Shown here in pieces: positions 9,312 through 17,449 of a DNA stretch of 64,000 bases; positions within the stretch are counted from its first letter, which is position 1; each line of letters opens with the position of its first letter. The stretch is taken from positions 817,113 through 881,112 of the forward strand of contig NZ_JH992923.1 of the NCBI RefSeq assembly GCF_000315425.1, read 5' to 3'. This stretch comes from Massilia timonae CCUG 45783. GTDB lineage: Bacteria; Pseudomonadota; Gammaproteobacteria; Burkholderiales; Burkholderiaceae_D. The notes beneath the pieces are model-generated. The model saw only the letters and a list, made by a program, of their open reading frames with translations. It made no database searches and was not told where the DNA came from. A program made the position numbers and the translations under genes.

Positions 9312-9485
9312 AGCGATTCCTTATTGGTGAGTGAGGAAAAGCCCCCCGGACTGTGGCGGGCCGTCTAGTTTTGGACCTGATTCATCTCAAAACGATGCCC
9401 ATGGAATCGTGGAAGAAAGCGTCGCAGCTCAGCGCACAACAGGCTACGACAGACGTTCCCCATACTCTATCCATCAAGGAACATT

Positions 9486-9499
9486 TTGATACACATCAA
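9486..9499. promoter_or_regulatory. Fnr/Anr box upstream of ccoNOQP
   Basis: TTGATACACATCAA is a perfect match to TTGAT-N4-ATCAA, centred about 74 bases before the ccoN start at 9567. This is a standard arrangement for Anr-controlled cbb3 operons. The DksA-like gene on the other strand starts 175 bases away at 9311 and could share the site. Confidence 0.85.
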
Positions 9500-9566
9500 G
9501 GATTTTTAAGGTTCGTAAACGCACACTCCTGGCTGTCACTACATCGTGTCATTTCAGGAGAGCATC

Positions 9567-11027
9567 TTGGACAGCAGTCTAAACTATAACTACAAGATCG
9601 TGCGCCAGTTTGCCATTGCGACCGTGGTCTGGGGCGTGATCGGCATGGCGGCAGGGGTGTTCATCGCGGCCCAGCTGGCCTGGCCCGCGCTCAACTTCGA
9701 CATCCCATGGCTCAGCTACGGACGCCTGCGTCCGCTGCATACCAATGCGGTCATTTTCGCCTTCGGCATCTGCGGCCTGTTCGCCACCTCGTACTACGTG
9801 GTGCAGCGCACCTGCCAGGTGCGCCTGTTCTCCGACAAGCTGGCCGCGTTCACCTTTTGGGGCTGGCAGGCGGTGCTGCTGTGCGCCGCGGTCACGCTGC
9901 CGATGGGCTTCACGCGCGGCAAGGAATACGCCGAACTCGAATGGCCGATCGCGATCCTGATCGCCATCGTCTGGGTCGCCTACGCCGTGGTGTTCTTCGG
10001 CACCCTCGTCAAGCGCAAGGTCAAGCACATCTACGTCGCCAACTGGTTCTTCGGCGCCTTCATCCTGGCGGTCGCCATCCTGCACATCGTGAACGGCATG
10101 ACGTCGCCAGCCTCGTTGATGAAATCGTATTCGGTGTACTCGGGCGTGCAGGACGCCATGATCCAGTGGTGGTACGGCCATAACGCGGTCGGCTTCATCC
10201 TCACCGCCGGCTACCTGGGCATGGTCTATTACTTCATTCCAAAGCAGGCCGAGCGTCCGGTGTACTCGTACCGCCTGTCGATCGTGCACTTCTGGGCCCT
10301 GATCTTCACCTATATGTGGGCCGGTCCGCACCACCTGCACTACACCGCGCTGCCCGACTGGACCCAATCGCTGGGCATGGTGTTCTCGATCATCCTGCTG
10401 GCGCCGTCGTGGGGCGGCATGATCAACGGGATCATGACCCTGTCGGGCGCCTGGCACAAGCTGCGCTCCGATCCGCTGCTGAAATTCATGATCGTCTCGC
10501 TGTCGTTCTACGGCATGGCCACCTTCGAGGGTCCGATGATGTCGATCAAGACCATCAACGCCCTGTCGCACTACACCGACTGGACCGTCGCCCACGTCCA
10601 CGCCGGCGCCCTGGGCTGGGTCGGCTTCATCACCATGGGCTCGATCTACTACATCATCCCGCGCGTCGCCGGCAAGAAGCAGATGCACAGCGTCGCCATG
10701 GTCGAAACGCATTTTTGGGTCGCCACCATCGGCGTCGTCCTCTACATCGCCTCGATGTGGATCGCCGGCGTGATGCAGGGCCTGATGTGGCGCGCGGTGA
10801 ATGCCGACGGCACCCTGACCTATACCTTCGCCGAAAGCGTCAAGGCCACCTGGCCCTACTACGTGATCCGCGTGACGGGCGGCGCCCTGTACCTGTGCGG
10901 CATGGTGCTGATGGCCTGGAACACCTGGATGACGATGCGCGGCACGAAGAGCGTCGACGTCCCGATCCCGGTCGGGCCGAAGAATCCGCGCGGCGTGGTT
11001 GACGCCGAGCATGTCGTCCCAGCCTAA
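9567..11027 (+). CDS. ccoN: cbb3-type cytochrome c oxidase subunit I (CcoN)
   Basis: This is the catalytic subunit of the high-affinity cbb3 terminal oxidase, carrying haem b and the haem b3-CuB centre in the inner membrane. About twelve to fourteen membrane spans are visible. Conserved histidine segments include [47 protein letters not shown] and [15 protein letters not shown]. The TTG at 9567 is chosen because AGGAG (9556-9560) precedes it by six bases and it gives the typical start [15 protein letters not shown]; an in-frame GTG lies at 9546. The length of 486 residues is normal. Control is probably by Fnr through 9486-9499. Confidence 0.96.
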   Translation: MDSSLNYNYKIVRQFAIATVVWGVIGMAAGVFIAAQLAWPALNFDIPWLSYGRLRPLHTNAVIFAFGICGLFATSYYVVQRTCQVRLFSDKLAAFTFWGWQAVLLCAAVTLPMGFTRGKEYAELEWPIAILIAIVWVAYAVVFFGTLVKRKVKHIYVANWFFGAFILAVAILHIVNGMTSPASLMKSYSVYSGVQDAMIQWWYGHNAVGFILTAGYLGMVYYFIPKQAERPVYSYRLSIVHFWALIFTYMWAGPHHLHYTALPDWTQSLGMVFSIILLAPSWGGMINGIMTLSGAWHKLRSDPLLKFMIVSLSFYGMATFEGPMMSIKTINALSHYTDWTVAHVHAGALGWVGFITMGSIYYIIPRVAGKKQMHSVAMVETHFWVATIGVVLYIASMWIAGVMQGLMWRAVNADGTLTYTFAESVKATWPYYVIRVTGGALYLCGMVLMAWNTWMTMRGTKSVDVPIPVGPKNPRGVVDAEHVVPA

Positions 11028-11045
11028 AGAAACCAGGAGTCTGCA

Positions 11046-11660
11046 ATGAAATTCACCCATGAGTGGATCGAGAAGAATGTGTGGCTGCTGATCGGCCTCG
11101 TCCTGCTGGTCATCTCCTTCGGCGGCCTGGTCGAGATCGTGCCGCTGTTCTTCCAGAAGTCGACCACCGAACCGGTCGCCGGCCTGAAACCCTATTCGCC
11201 GCTGCGCCTGGCCGGCCGCGACGTCTACATCCGCGAGGGCTGCTACGGCTGCCACTCGCAGATGATCCGGCCGCTGCGCGCCGAGACCGAGCGCTATGGC
11301 CACTACTCGGTGGCCGGCGAGTCGGTCTACGAGCACCCGTTCCAGTGGGGCTCCAAGCGCACCGGCCCCGACCTGGCGCGCGTGGGCGGCCGCTACAGCG
11401 ACGAATGGCACCGCACCCACCTCGACAATCCGCGCGACGTGGTGCCCGAATCGAACATGCCGGCCTATCCGTGGCTGGCCACGACCAAGCTGGTCCCGGC
11501 CGAGATCATGCCGAAGATGCGCGCGCTGCGGCGCGTCGGGGTGCCCTATACCGACGCGGAGATCGCGGAAGCACCGAAAGACCTGGTCGACAAGACCGAG
11601 CAGGACGCGCTGGTCGCCTACCTGCAGGGCCTGGGCACCCAGATCAAGACGAGGAACTGA
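11046..11660 (+). CDS. ccoO: cbb3-type cytochrome c oxidase subunit II (CcoO)
   Basis: This membrane-anchored monohaem cytochrome c passes electrons to CcoN. One N-terminal span ([19 protein letters not shown]) is followed by the haem site [15 protein letters not shown], and the distal methionine is probably in the later [10 protein letters not shown] segment. The 204-residue length is normal for CcoO. A ribosome-binding AGGAG precedes the ATG, and ccoQ follows directly. Confidence 0.96.
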   Translation: MKFTHEWIEKNVWLLIGLVLLVISFGGLVEIVPLFFQKSTTEPVAGLKPYSPLRLAGRDVYIREGCYGCHSQMIRPLRAETERYGHYSVAGESVYEHPFQWGSKRTGPDLARVGGRYSDEWHRTHLDNPRDVVPESNMPAYPWLATTKLVPAEIMPKMRALRRVGVPYTDAEIAEAPKDLVDKTEQDALVAYLQGLGTQIKTRN

Positions 11661-11661
11661 G

Positions 11662-11832
11662 ATGGCAATCCAACAGATATTCGACGACGCCAGCAGCGTC
11701 ATGACCGTGATCAGCTTCGCGACCTTCATGGGCATCGTGGGCTGGACCTACCTGCTGCACAAGGGCAGCGATTTCGACGCGGCGGCGCGGCTGCCGTTCG
11801 CGGACGGCGCCGACCAGGGCGAGGAGCATTGA
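11662..11832 (+). CDS. ccoQ: cbb3 oxidase subunit IV (CcoQ)
   Basis: This 56-residue protein has a single membrane span (SSVMTVISFATFMGIVGWTY) and ends AADQ-like with GADQGEEH. CcoQ stabilises the assembled cbb3 complex. Size, topology and position between ccoO and ccoP all fit. It starts one base after the ccoO stop, and ccoP starts one base after its own stop. Confidence 0.93.
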   Translation: MAIQQIFDDASSVMTVISFATFMGIVGWTYLLHKGSDFDAAARLPFADGADQGEEH

Positions 11833-11833
11833 C

Positions 11834-12790
11834 ATGGCCGACTTCTTCAACGACTTCTGGCATTACTACGTCGCGGTGATCACGGTCCTGTCGATCGCCG
11901 GCTGCGCCATCCTGCTATGGTCGCAGTCCAAGTTCAAGGTCAGGCTCGACGCCGCCGGCAAACCGGAGATGACCACCGGCCACGTGTGGGACGAAGACCT
12001 CACGGAGCTCAACACGCCGATGCCGCGCTGGTGGATCGTGCTGTTCTGGCTGTCGATCCTGTTCGCCGCCGCCTACCTGGTCATGTACCCGGGCCTGGGC
12101 GCCTGGCGCGGCACCGTGGGCTGGAACCAGGTGAGCGAGTACCAGGCCGAGCTGAAGCAGGCGAAGCTCGAGTATGGCCCGTTGTTCGAACAGTACAGGA
12201 AGCTCGACCTGAAGGCCGTGGCCGCAGACCCGCAGGCCCACGCGATCGGCGAGCGCCTGTTCCTGACCTACTGCTCGCAATGCCACGGCTCGGATGCGCG
12301 CGGCAGCAAGGGCTTCCCGAACCTGGCTGACGCCGACTGGCTGCACGGCGGCGAGCCGGAGGTCATCAAGACCACGATCATGAGCGGCCGCACCGGCATG
12401 ATGCCGCCGATGGGCGCGGCGCTGGGCTCGGACAAGGACGTCGAGAGCGTGGCCCACTACGTGCGCTCGCTGTCCGGCCTGTCGGCCGATCCAATCAAGG
12501 TCGCCTTCGGCAAGCCGAAGTTCGCCACCTGCGTGGCCTGCCACGGCGCCGACGGCAAGGGCAATGCGATGCTGGGCGCGCCGAACCTGGCCGACAAGAC
12601 CTGGCTCTATGGCGGCAGCGTCGAGACCGTGATGGAGACGATCCGCAAGGGCCGCACCAACACCATGCCGGCCTTCGGCGACTTCCTGGGCGAAGAGAAG
12701 GTCCACGTGCTGGCGGCCTATGTGTGGAGCCTGTCGAATCCGACCTCACCGGCGTCAAGCATTCCCACGAAAGCGACGGCAGCAAAATGA
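11834..12790 (+). CDS. ccoP: cbb3-type cytochrome c oxidase subunit III, dihaem (CcoP)
   Basis: This dihaem cytochrome c is the electron entry subunit of cbb3 oxidase. The 318-residue protein has an N-terminal span, the conserved segment HVWDEDLTELNTPMPRWW, a second span, and two periplasmic cytochrome c domains. The haem sites are CSQCHG and CVACHG, with distal methionines in TGMMPPMG and NTMPAFGDF. The stop codon overlaps the ccoG start (ATGA at 12787-12790), so the two are translationally coupled. Confidence 0.96.
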   Translation: MADFFNDFWHYYVAVITVLSIAGCAILLWSQSKFKVRLDAAGKPEMTTGHVWDEDLTELNTPMPRWWIVLFWLSILFAAAYLVMYPGLGAWRGTVGWNQVSEYQAELKQAKLEYGPLFEQYRKLDLKAVAADPQAHAIGERLFLTYCSQCHGSDARGSKGFPNLADADWLHGGEPEVIKTTIMSGRTGMMPPMGAALGSDKDVESVAHYVRSLSGLSADPIKVAFGKPKFATCVACHGADGKGNAMLGAPNLADKTWLYGGSVETVMETIRKGRTNTMPAFGDFLGEEKVHVLAAYVWSLSNPTSPASSIPTKATAAK

Positions 12791-14196
12791 CAGACCCTGC
12801 TGGAGCGCCGCGCGAAGCGATCGTCCGCATGTACGCCGCGCGGGAAGACATCTTCCCGCGCGAGATCGAGGGACGCTACGCCACGCTGCGCTGGGCCTGC
12901 GTCTGGCTGACGCAGATCCTGTTCTACGGCCTGCCGTGGTTGAACATGAACGGCCGCCAGGCCGTCCTGTTCGACCTGGCCAGCCGCAAGTTTTACCTGG
13001 CAGGCATGGTGTTCTGGCCGCAGGACTTCATCTACCTGGCGGCGCTGCTGATCGTGTGCGCCTATGGCCTGTTCCTGGTCACCGCGGTAGCGGGCCGCGT
13101 CTGGTGCGGCTTCGCCTGCCCGCAGACGGTCTACACCGAGATCTTCCTGTGGATCGAACGCAAGATCGAAGGCTCGCGCAGCAGCCAGCTGCGGCTCGCG
13201 CGCCAGCCGTGGAATGCCGAAAAGATCTCCAGGCGCGGCGCCAAGCACCTGTCGTGGGGCGCGGTCGCGCTCTGGACCGGCTTCACGTTCGTCGGCTACT
13301 TCGCCCCGATCCGCTCGCTGGGCGGCGAAATCGCGGCCTTCGGCCTGGGGCCGTGGGAAACCTTCTGGATCCTGTTCTACTCTCTCGCCACCTACGGCAA
13401 CGCCGGCTGGCTGCGCGAGCAGGTCTGCAAGTACATGTGCCCGTATGCGCGCTTCCAGAGCGCGATGTTCGACCAGGACACGCTGATCGTCACCTACGAC
13501 GCCGAACGCGGCGAGCCGCGCAGCGGCCGCAGGAAGGGCGAAGCGCAGGCGCGCGCCGGCAACAGCGGCGACTGCATCGACTGCAGCCTGTGCGTGCAGG
13601 TGTGCCCGACCGGCATCGACATCCGCAAGGGCTTGCAATATGAGTGCATCGGCTGCGCCGCCTGCGTCGACGCCTGCAATATCGTGATGGACAAGGTCAG
13701 CAAACCGCGCGGCCTGATCCGCTATGCGACCGAGAACGGCCTGGTGCAAAAGCTCGGCGCGCTCGAGATCCGGCGCCGCATGCTGCGTCCGCGCGTGCTG
13801 GTCTACGGCGCGGTGCTGGCCATGCTGGTGGCGGCGATGGGCACGTCGCTGGCGCTGCGCAATCCGCTCAAGCTGGACGTGATCCGCGACCGCGGCTCGA
13901 TGGGGCGCGAAGTCGAGGATGGCCGCATCGAGAACGTCTACCGGCTGCAGGTGATGAACACGAGCGAAGCGCCGCAGACGCTGCGGGTGAGCGTGAGCGG
14001 CATTCCCTCGGCCACGGTGGTGGACGACGGCGCCATCGCAATGGAAGGCGCCACCACGCGCGCGGTGCCGGTGCGGGTGCGCGTCGACCCGGGCGCCGGC
14101 AAGCCGGGGTCGAACAGGATCGAATTCACTGTGCGCTCGGTGGGCGATCCGGACCTGAGCGTGAGCGAAGGGGCGGCCTTTATTGTACCTAAATGA
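12787..14196 (+). CDS. ccoG: Cytochrome c oxidase accessory protein CcoG (FixG/RdxA)
   Basis: This 469-residue membrane ferredoxin is proposed to reduce Cu(II) for insertion into cbb3 oxidase. It has about five spans and the NosR/FixG-type sequence CGFACPQTVYTEIFLWIERK. Two 4Fe-4S motifs (CIDCSLCVQVCPTGIDI and CIGCAACVDACN) follow, and there is a C-terminal Ig-like periplasmic domain. The ATG at 12787 overlaps the ccoP stop, and the next gene, ccoH, follows after a short spacer. Confidence 0.95.
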   Translation: MTDPAGAPREAIVRMYAAREDIFPREIEGRYATLRWACVWLTQILFYGLPWLNMNGRQAVLFDLASRKFYLAGMVFWPQDFIYLAALLIVCAYGLFLVTAVAGRVWCGFACPQTVYTEIFLWIERKIEGSRSSQLRLARQPWNAEKISRRGAKHLSWGAVALWTGFTFVGYFAPIRSLGGEIAAFGLGPWETFWILFYSLATYGNAGWLREQVCKYMCPYARFQSAMFDQDTLIVTYDAERGEPRSGRRKGEAQARAGNSGDCIDCSLCVQVCPTGIDIRKGLQYECIGCAACVDACNIVMDKVSKPRGLIRYATENGLVQKLGALEIRRRMLRPRVLVYGAVLAMLVAAMGTSLALRNPLKLDVIRDRGSMGREVEDGRIENVYRLQVMNTSEAPQTLRVSVSGIPSATVVDDGAIAMEGATTRAVPVRVRVDPGAGKPGSNRIEFTVRSVGDPDLSVSEGAAFIVPK

Positions 14197-14235
14197 GCGT
14201 TCCGAAGTGAGGCCGATATGAGCAAGGAGAAGGAT

Positions 14236-14772
14236 ATGCAAGCGACCAACCCCAACTTCCCGCAGCAGGCGGCGCCGTGGTACAGGCACCGCTGGCCGTG
14301 GTTCCTGATGATCGGTCCGGTGGCCGTGATGATCGCCACCGGCGTCTCGGCCTGGCTCGGCGCGCAGCAGCCGGACGCGATGGTGGTGGCCGACTACTAC
14401 AAGCAGGGCAAGGCCATCAACCAGGACTTGCGGCGCGACCGCGTCGCCACCGAGCTGCTGCTTTCCTTCGAGGCCAGCCACGATGCGCAGGCGGGGCGCC
14501 TGAACGGACGCCTGGCCAGCGGCGGCCAGCCGGTGGTGGCGCCATTCCACATCCGGCTGGCGCATCCGACCCTGCCGGAGCGCGACCTGGCGCTGGAGGC
14601 GCTGCCCGATGCGCAGGGCCGCTTCTCGGCCACGCTGCCGATCCTGGAGGCGACCCACTGGCAGGTGGTGGTGGAGGGCGCGGCGCGCGACTGGCGCCTG
14701 GCGCGCAGCTGGAGTCCGGCGAAGCAGGCGCTCTTGATAATCGAGGCCGACGCTAGCCCAGACGCGCGATGA
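14236..14772 (+). CDS. ccoH: FixH/CcoH family cbb3 assembly protein
   Basis: The 178-residue protein has one N-terminal span (WPWFLMIGPVAVMIATGVSAW), then the family motif DAMVVADYYKQGKAINQDL and a periplasmic beta-rich domain. FixH/CcoH stabilises early cbb3 assembly intermediates. The ATG at 14236 is preferred because AGGAG at 14225-14229 precedes it by six bases; the ATG at 14218 would add six residues. The last 20 bases overlap the end of the convergent transporter gene. Confidence 0.9.
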   Translation: MQATNPNFPQQAAPWYRHRWPWFLMIGPVAVMIATGVSAWLGAQQPDAMVVADYYKQGKAINQDLRRDRVATELLLSFEASHDAQAGRLNGRLASGGQPVVAPFHIRLAHPTLPERDLALEALPDAQGRFSATLPILEATHWQVVVEGAARDWRLARSWSPAKQALLIIEADASPDAR

Positions 14773-15703
14773 GGCGCACGTAGACCAGCTCCGCGATCAG
14801 CTCGACCAGCGTCTGCGTCACGATGATCGCCGGCAGCAGCGGCACCGCGCCCGGCACGGCCAGCGCCAGCGGCAGTACCACCAGCGAGTTGCGGGTGGCG
14901 CCGCTGAAGGCGACCGCGCGGCCGGCGGGCGCAGCGAGTCGGAACAGGCGCGCCACCAGCCAGCCGGCGGGCGGGGCCAGCAGCGCGAAGGCGGCATAGA
15001 CGGGCGCCACCCGCAGCGCCGCATCGAGCGCCTGGCCGAGCTGCGGAAGCACCGACGCCACCACGATGAACAGCACCAGCGCCGTGGCCGGCACCGGCAG
15101 CAGGCCAAGGATTGTCGACGCACGTGCGCCGGCCTGGCTGCGTGCGGCCCAGAGCTGCAGCGCGACCGCCAATAGCAACGGCGCGGCGATCAGCCACACG
15201 AAAGCGTCGATGAAGGGGCCAGGCTGGACCAGGCCGGCCGCATCATCGCCGAGCAGGATGCGCAGGTACAGCGGCAGCATCAGCATCTGGGCGACCAGCA
15301 GGACGGGCGTCGCCGCCAGCAGCAGGCGCGCATCGGCGCGGCCGAGGTGGGAAAAGGTGACCACGTAGTCGATGCAGGGCGCCAGCAGCACCAGCAGGAC
15401 TCCCAGCCGAATCAGCGGATCGCCTGGCACGAAGGGCAGCAGGCCGGCGACCAGCAACGGGATCACGGCGAAGTTGGTCACCAGCAGCGCGCCCAGGAAG
15501 CGCGTGTGGGTAAAGGCGCGTCCCAGTTCGGCCAGCGGCACCTGCAGGAAGGTCACGAACAGCATGAAGGCCAGGGCAGGGTTGACCGCGGGCTTCAGGG
15601 CCGTGGTCCCCGGCAGCGCCAGCGCTGCCAGCGCGGCCAACGCCACCGTCGCGAAATAGATGCCGATCTGCTTGTTTTCGAGCTTGTCCCGGATGTGCTG
15701 CAT
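14753..15703 (-). CDS. BASS/ACR3-like membrane transporter (arsenic resistance or bile-acid:Na+ symporter family)
   Basis: The 316-residue protein has about ten membrane spans and the conserved segments NPALAFMLFVTFLQVPL and LLAPCIDYVVTFSHLGRAD. The single cysteine in APCIDYV is where ACR3 arsenite exporters place their essential cysteine, so arsenite export is possible. No arsR or arsC is visible nearby, so the substrate stays open. The ATG at 15703 (MQHIRDKLENKQIGIYF) begins the first family-typical segment. Its 3' end overlaps ccoH by 20 bases. Confidence 0.8.
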   Translation of the reverse strand: MQHIRDKLENKQIGIYFATVALAALAALALPGTTALKPAVNPALAFMLFVTFLQVPLAELGRAFTHTRFLGALLVTNFAVIPLLVAGLLPFVPGDPLIRLGVLLVLLAPCIDYVVTFSHLGRADARLLLAATPVLLVAQMLMLPLYLRILLGDDAAGLVQPGPFIDAFVWLIAAPLLLAVALQLWAARSQAGARASTILGLLPVPATALVLFIVVASVLPQLGQALDAALRVAPVYAAFALLAPPAGWLVARLFRLAAPAGRAVAFSGATRNSLVVLPLALAVPGAVPLLPAIIVTQTLVELIAELVYVRLIARLG

Positions 15704-15816
15704 GCGGTGTGGTCGCTTTCTTCGTGGAGGCCAAGCCGGCATTATACGGAGCGCGCACCTGCCCCGAGATGGTCGTGAGGTAAGATGCCGCCCAATGCGA
15801 TTCATCGGGAGTGCAA

Positions 15817-16191
15817 GTGCGGTACCGGAACTTGTCGTTGTACTGGCTGGCGATCGGCGTCCTGGGGATGCTGGCGTTTCGCGTGCCCCTGGTCGGCTTT
15901 GCGCTCGGCATCGGCGCGCTGCTGTACTTCGTGTATGCGATTCCCTACTGGCTGCTGTTCGTGGTGTTCTTCCACCAGCGTCCATACAGCCGCGTGGTGT
16001 TCGGCATGGCGCGCCGCACTTTCGCGATCCGGCTCGCGCTGGGGGCAGCGGTGGTGTGCGTCGGCAGCCTGCTGCTGGGGTGGAAAGTGCTGGCCTGCCT
16101 TGGCGCGGCCGTGCTGTATTACTGCGGCGAGATCGAACTCAAGGAGCGGATGATCGCCGCCGCGCAAGGTGACGTCGACCGCCCTCAGTGA
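15817..16191 (+). CDS. Small hypothetical membrane protein
   Basis: This protein of about 124 residues has three or four hydrophobic segments (YWLAIGVLGMLAFRVPLVGFAL, IPYWLLFVVFF, LALGAAVVCVGSLLLGW) and a charged C-terminal tail. No family was recognised. The GTG at 15817 is preferred over the GTG at 15811 because GGGAG at 15807-15811 sits five bases before it. Its 3' end overlaps the convergent peptidase gene by seven bases. Confidence 0.65.
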   Translation: MRYRNLSLYWLAIGVLGMLAFRVPLVGFALGIGALLYFVYAIPYWLLFVVFFHQRPYSRVVFGMARRTFAIRLALGAAVVCVGSLLLGWKVLACLGAAVLYYCGEIELKERMIAAAQGDVDRPQ

Positions 16192-17249
16192 CGGCAGAGC
16201 GGCGAGGACTGGGCCGCCCATGTCGCAGCATGCAGCAGCGTCTCCCTCGCCGATTCTCCCGGCCTCGTCGGAACCTCGGGCGCGATGCCGCCGCGGATGA
16301 CAGGCGCGTCGCCGACCGCGTAGCGCGACGTCGTCAGCGCCAGCATGGAGCCGTCCGCCATCCGGTGCGCGACATTGGCGGTCGTCGCCCCGAACGAGGT
16401 CTGGCCGAAGGTGCGCGTGCGCGGGCCCTCTCCCATCAGGGCGACCAGCAGCATTTCCCCGGCGCTGCTGGTGCGCTGGTCGACGAAGACGGCCAGCGGC
16501 GCGCCGGCGAAGCGCTGCAGCGGATTGTCCGCGCGCCCCCCGTATAGGGTTTCCATCTCGCGCAGTTGCAGCGGCTTGACGAAGGCCGTGCGCGCGCCGT
16601 CGCGTGCGACCAAGGCCGCCGCATTGGCCGGGCCGAACAGCGGATGCATGGCGATGAAAGGCGGCCAGGCGTTCCCGCCGAGCTGGGCGCTCAGGTCGAT
16701 CACGAGGGCGCAGGCCTTGTCCGTCCCCGGCGTCGTCGCATAGTCCGCGTGGAAGCGCTGCAGGAAGAGCGGCGCTTCGGTCTGCAGGTCGCCCATGCTC
16801 TGGGGCGGCGTCCAGTGCAGCACCTGGCCGTGCGCGGTCAGGACCAGCGCGAAGGACGACGCCGTCCCTTGCGCGCGTGCGTTCGCCAGGCCTTGCTGGA
16901 CCCGGCGCCCGCTCGACGGCGCCCGGATGGACGAGTGGCCATCGGCGTCGAGGGTGGCAAGCAGCGCGTTCACCTGCTGCCACAGCGACTGGCGATCGAC
17001 CTGCGCTCCCGCATCGTCGAGCGCCGCCAGCAGCCGCGCCTTGGCGCTCGCGTATTCGTCCCGCTTGCGCGGGTACAGGCCTTCGGACTCGACCAGCTGG
17101 ATGGTCTGCTGCACGACGGCGCGCGCGGTTTGCGCCGGGATCGGATCCCGCATGGCAGGCGCCTGCGCCAGTGCGTTCGGCAAGATCAGCAACGCCCCCG
17201 ACGCCATTGCGATGGCGCTGCTCCACTTTCCATGCCTGCCTGCCGTCAT
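16185..17249 (-). CDS. Secreted S41-family peptidase-like protein
   Basis: The 354-residue protein has a signal peptide (SAIAMASGALLILPNALAQA) and an S41 (tail-specific protease) core: LDADGHSSI, a central beta region, DQRTSSAGEMLLVAL with the probable nucleophile Ser262, and TFGQTSFGATT. The CtpA-type catalytic lysine of TFGKG is a glutamine here. The DGHSS motif instead fits the subfamily in which a histidine is the base. The role is probably periplasmic. It is divergent from the DUF885 gene, with 200 bases and two palindromes between them. Confidence 0.82.
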   Translation of the reverse strand: MTAGRHGKWSSAIAMASGALLILPNALAQAPAMRDPIPAQTARAVVQQTIQLVESEGLYPRKRDEYASAKARLLAALDDAGAQVDRQSLWQQVNALLATLDADGHSSIRAPSSGRRVQQGLANARAQGTASSFALVLTAHGQVLHWTPPQSMGDLQTEAPLFLQRFHADYATTPGTDKACALVIDLSAQLGGNAWPPFIAMHPLFGPANAAALVARDGARTAFVKPLQLREMETLYGGRADNPLQRFAGAPLAVFVDQRTSSAGEMLLVALMGEGPRTRTFGQTSFGATTANVAHRMADGSMLALTTSRYAVGDAPVIRGGIAPEVPTRPGESARETLLHAATWAAQSSPLCRH

Positions 17250-17335
17250 GCCCGCTCCTTTCGTCTGGTCCAGTCGTGATCGTAGCCGCGAGCTGTCATG
17301 CAGTGAGAGTAAATTGCGACCGGATGTAAGACGCC

Positions 17336-17368
17336 GTACGTACGCCGCGCGACAACACCGGCGTTGTC
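17336..17368. promoter_or_regulatory. Two adjacent palindromes in the S41/DUF885 divergent promoter region
   Basis: GTACGTAC (17336-17343) is the centre of a 16-base imperfect palindrome. Eight bases on, GACAACACC and GGCGTTGTC (17351-17368) form nine-base arms with one mismatch. Placed between divergent genes, either could be a repressor operator. No regulator gene is adjacent, so the assignment is speculative. Confidence 0.4.
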
Positions 17369-17449
17369 GATCTGTTTACTTCCATGTTAGATTCCTTGGC
17401 GGCAATTGCTACCCGCCGCAGATAATCAACCACAAGGAAGACACCCGAG

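Noticed and set aside
9579..11735. Open frame of about 700 codons antisense to ccoN-ccoO
   Set aside because: Shadow frame rich in Asp, His and Arg; ccoN and ccoO are unambiguous on the other strand.
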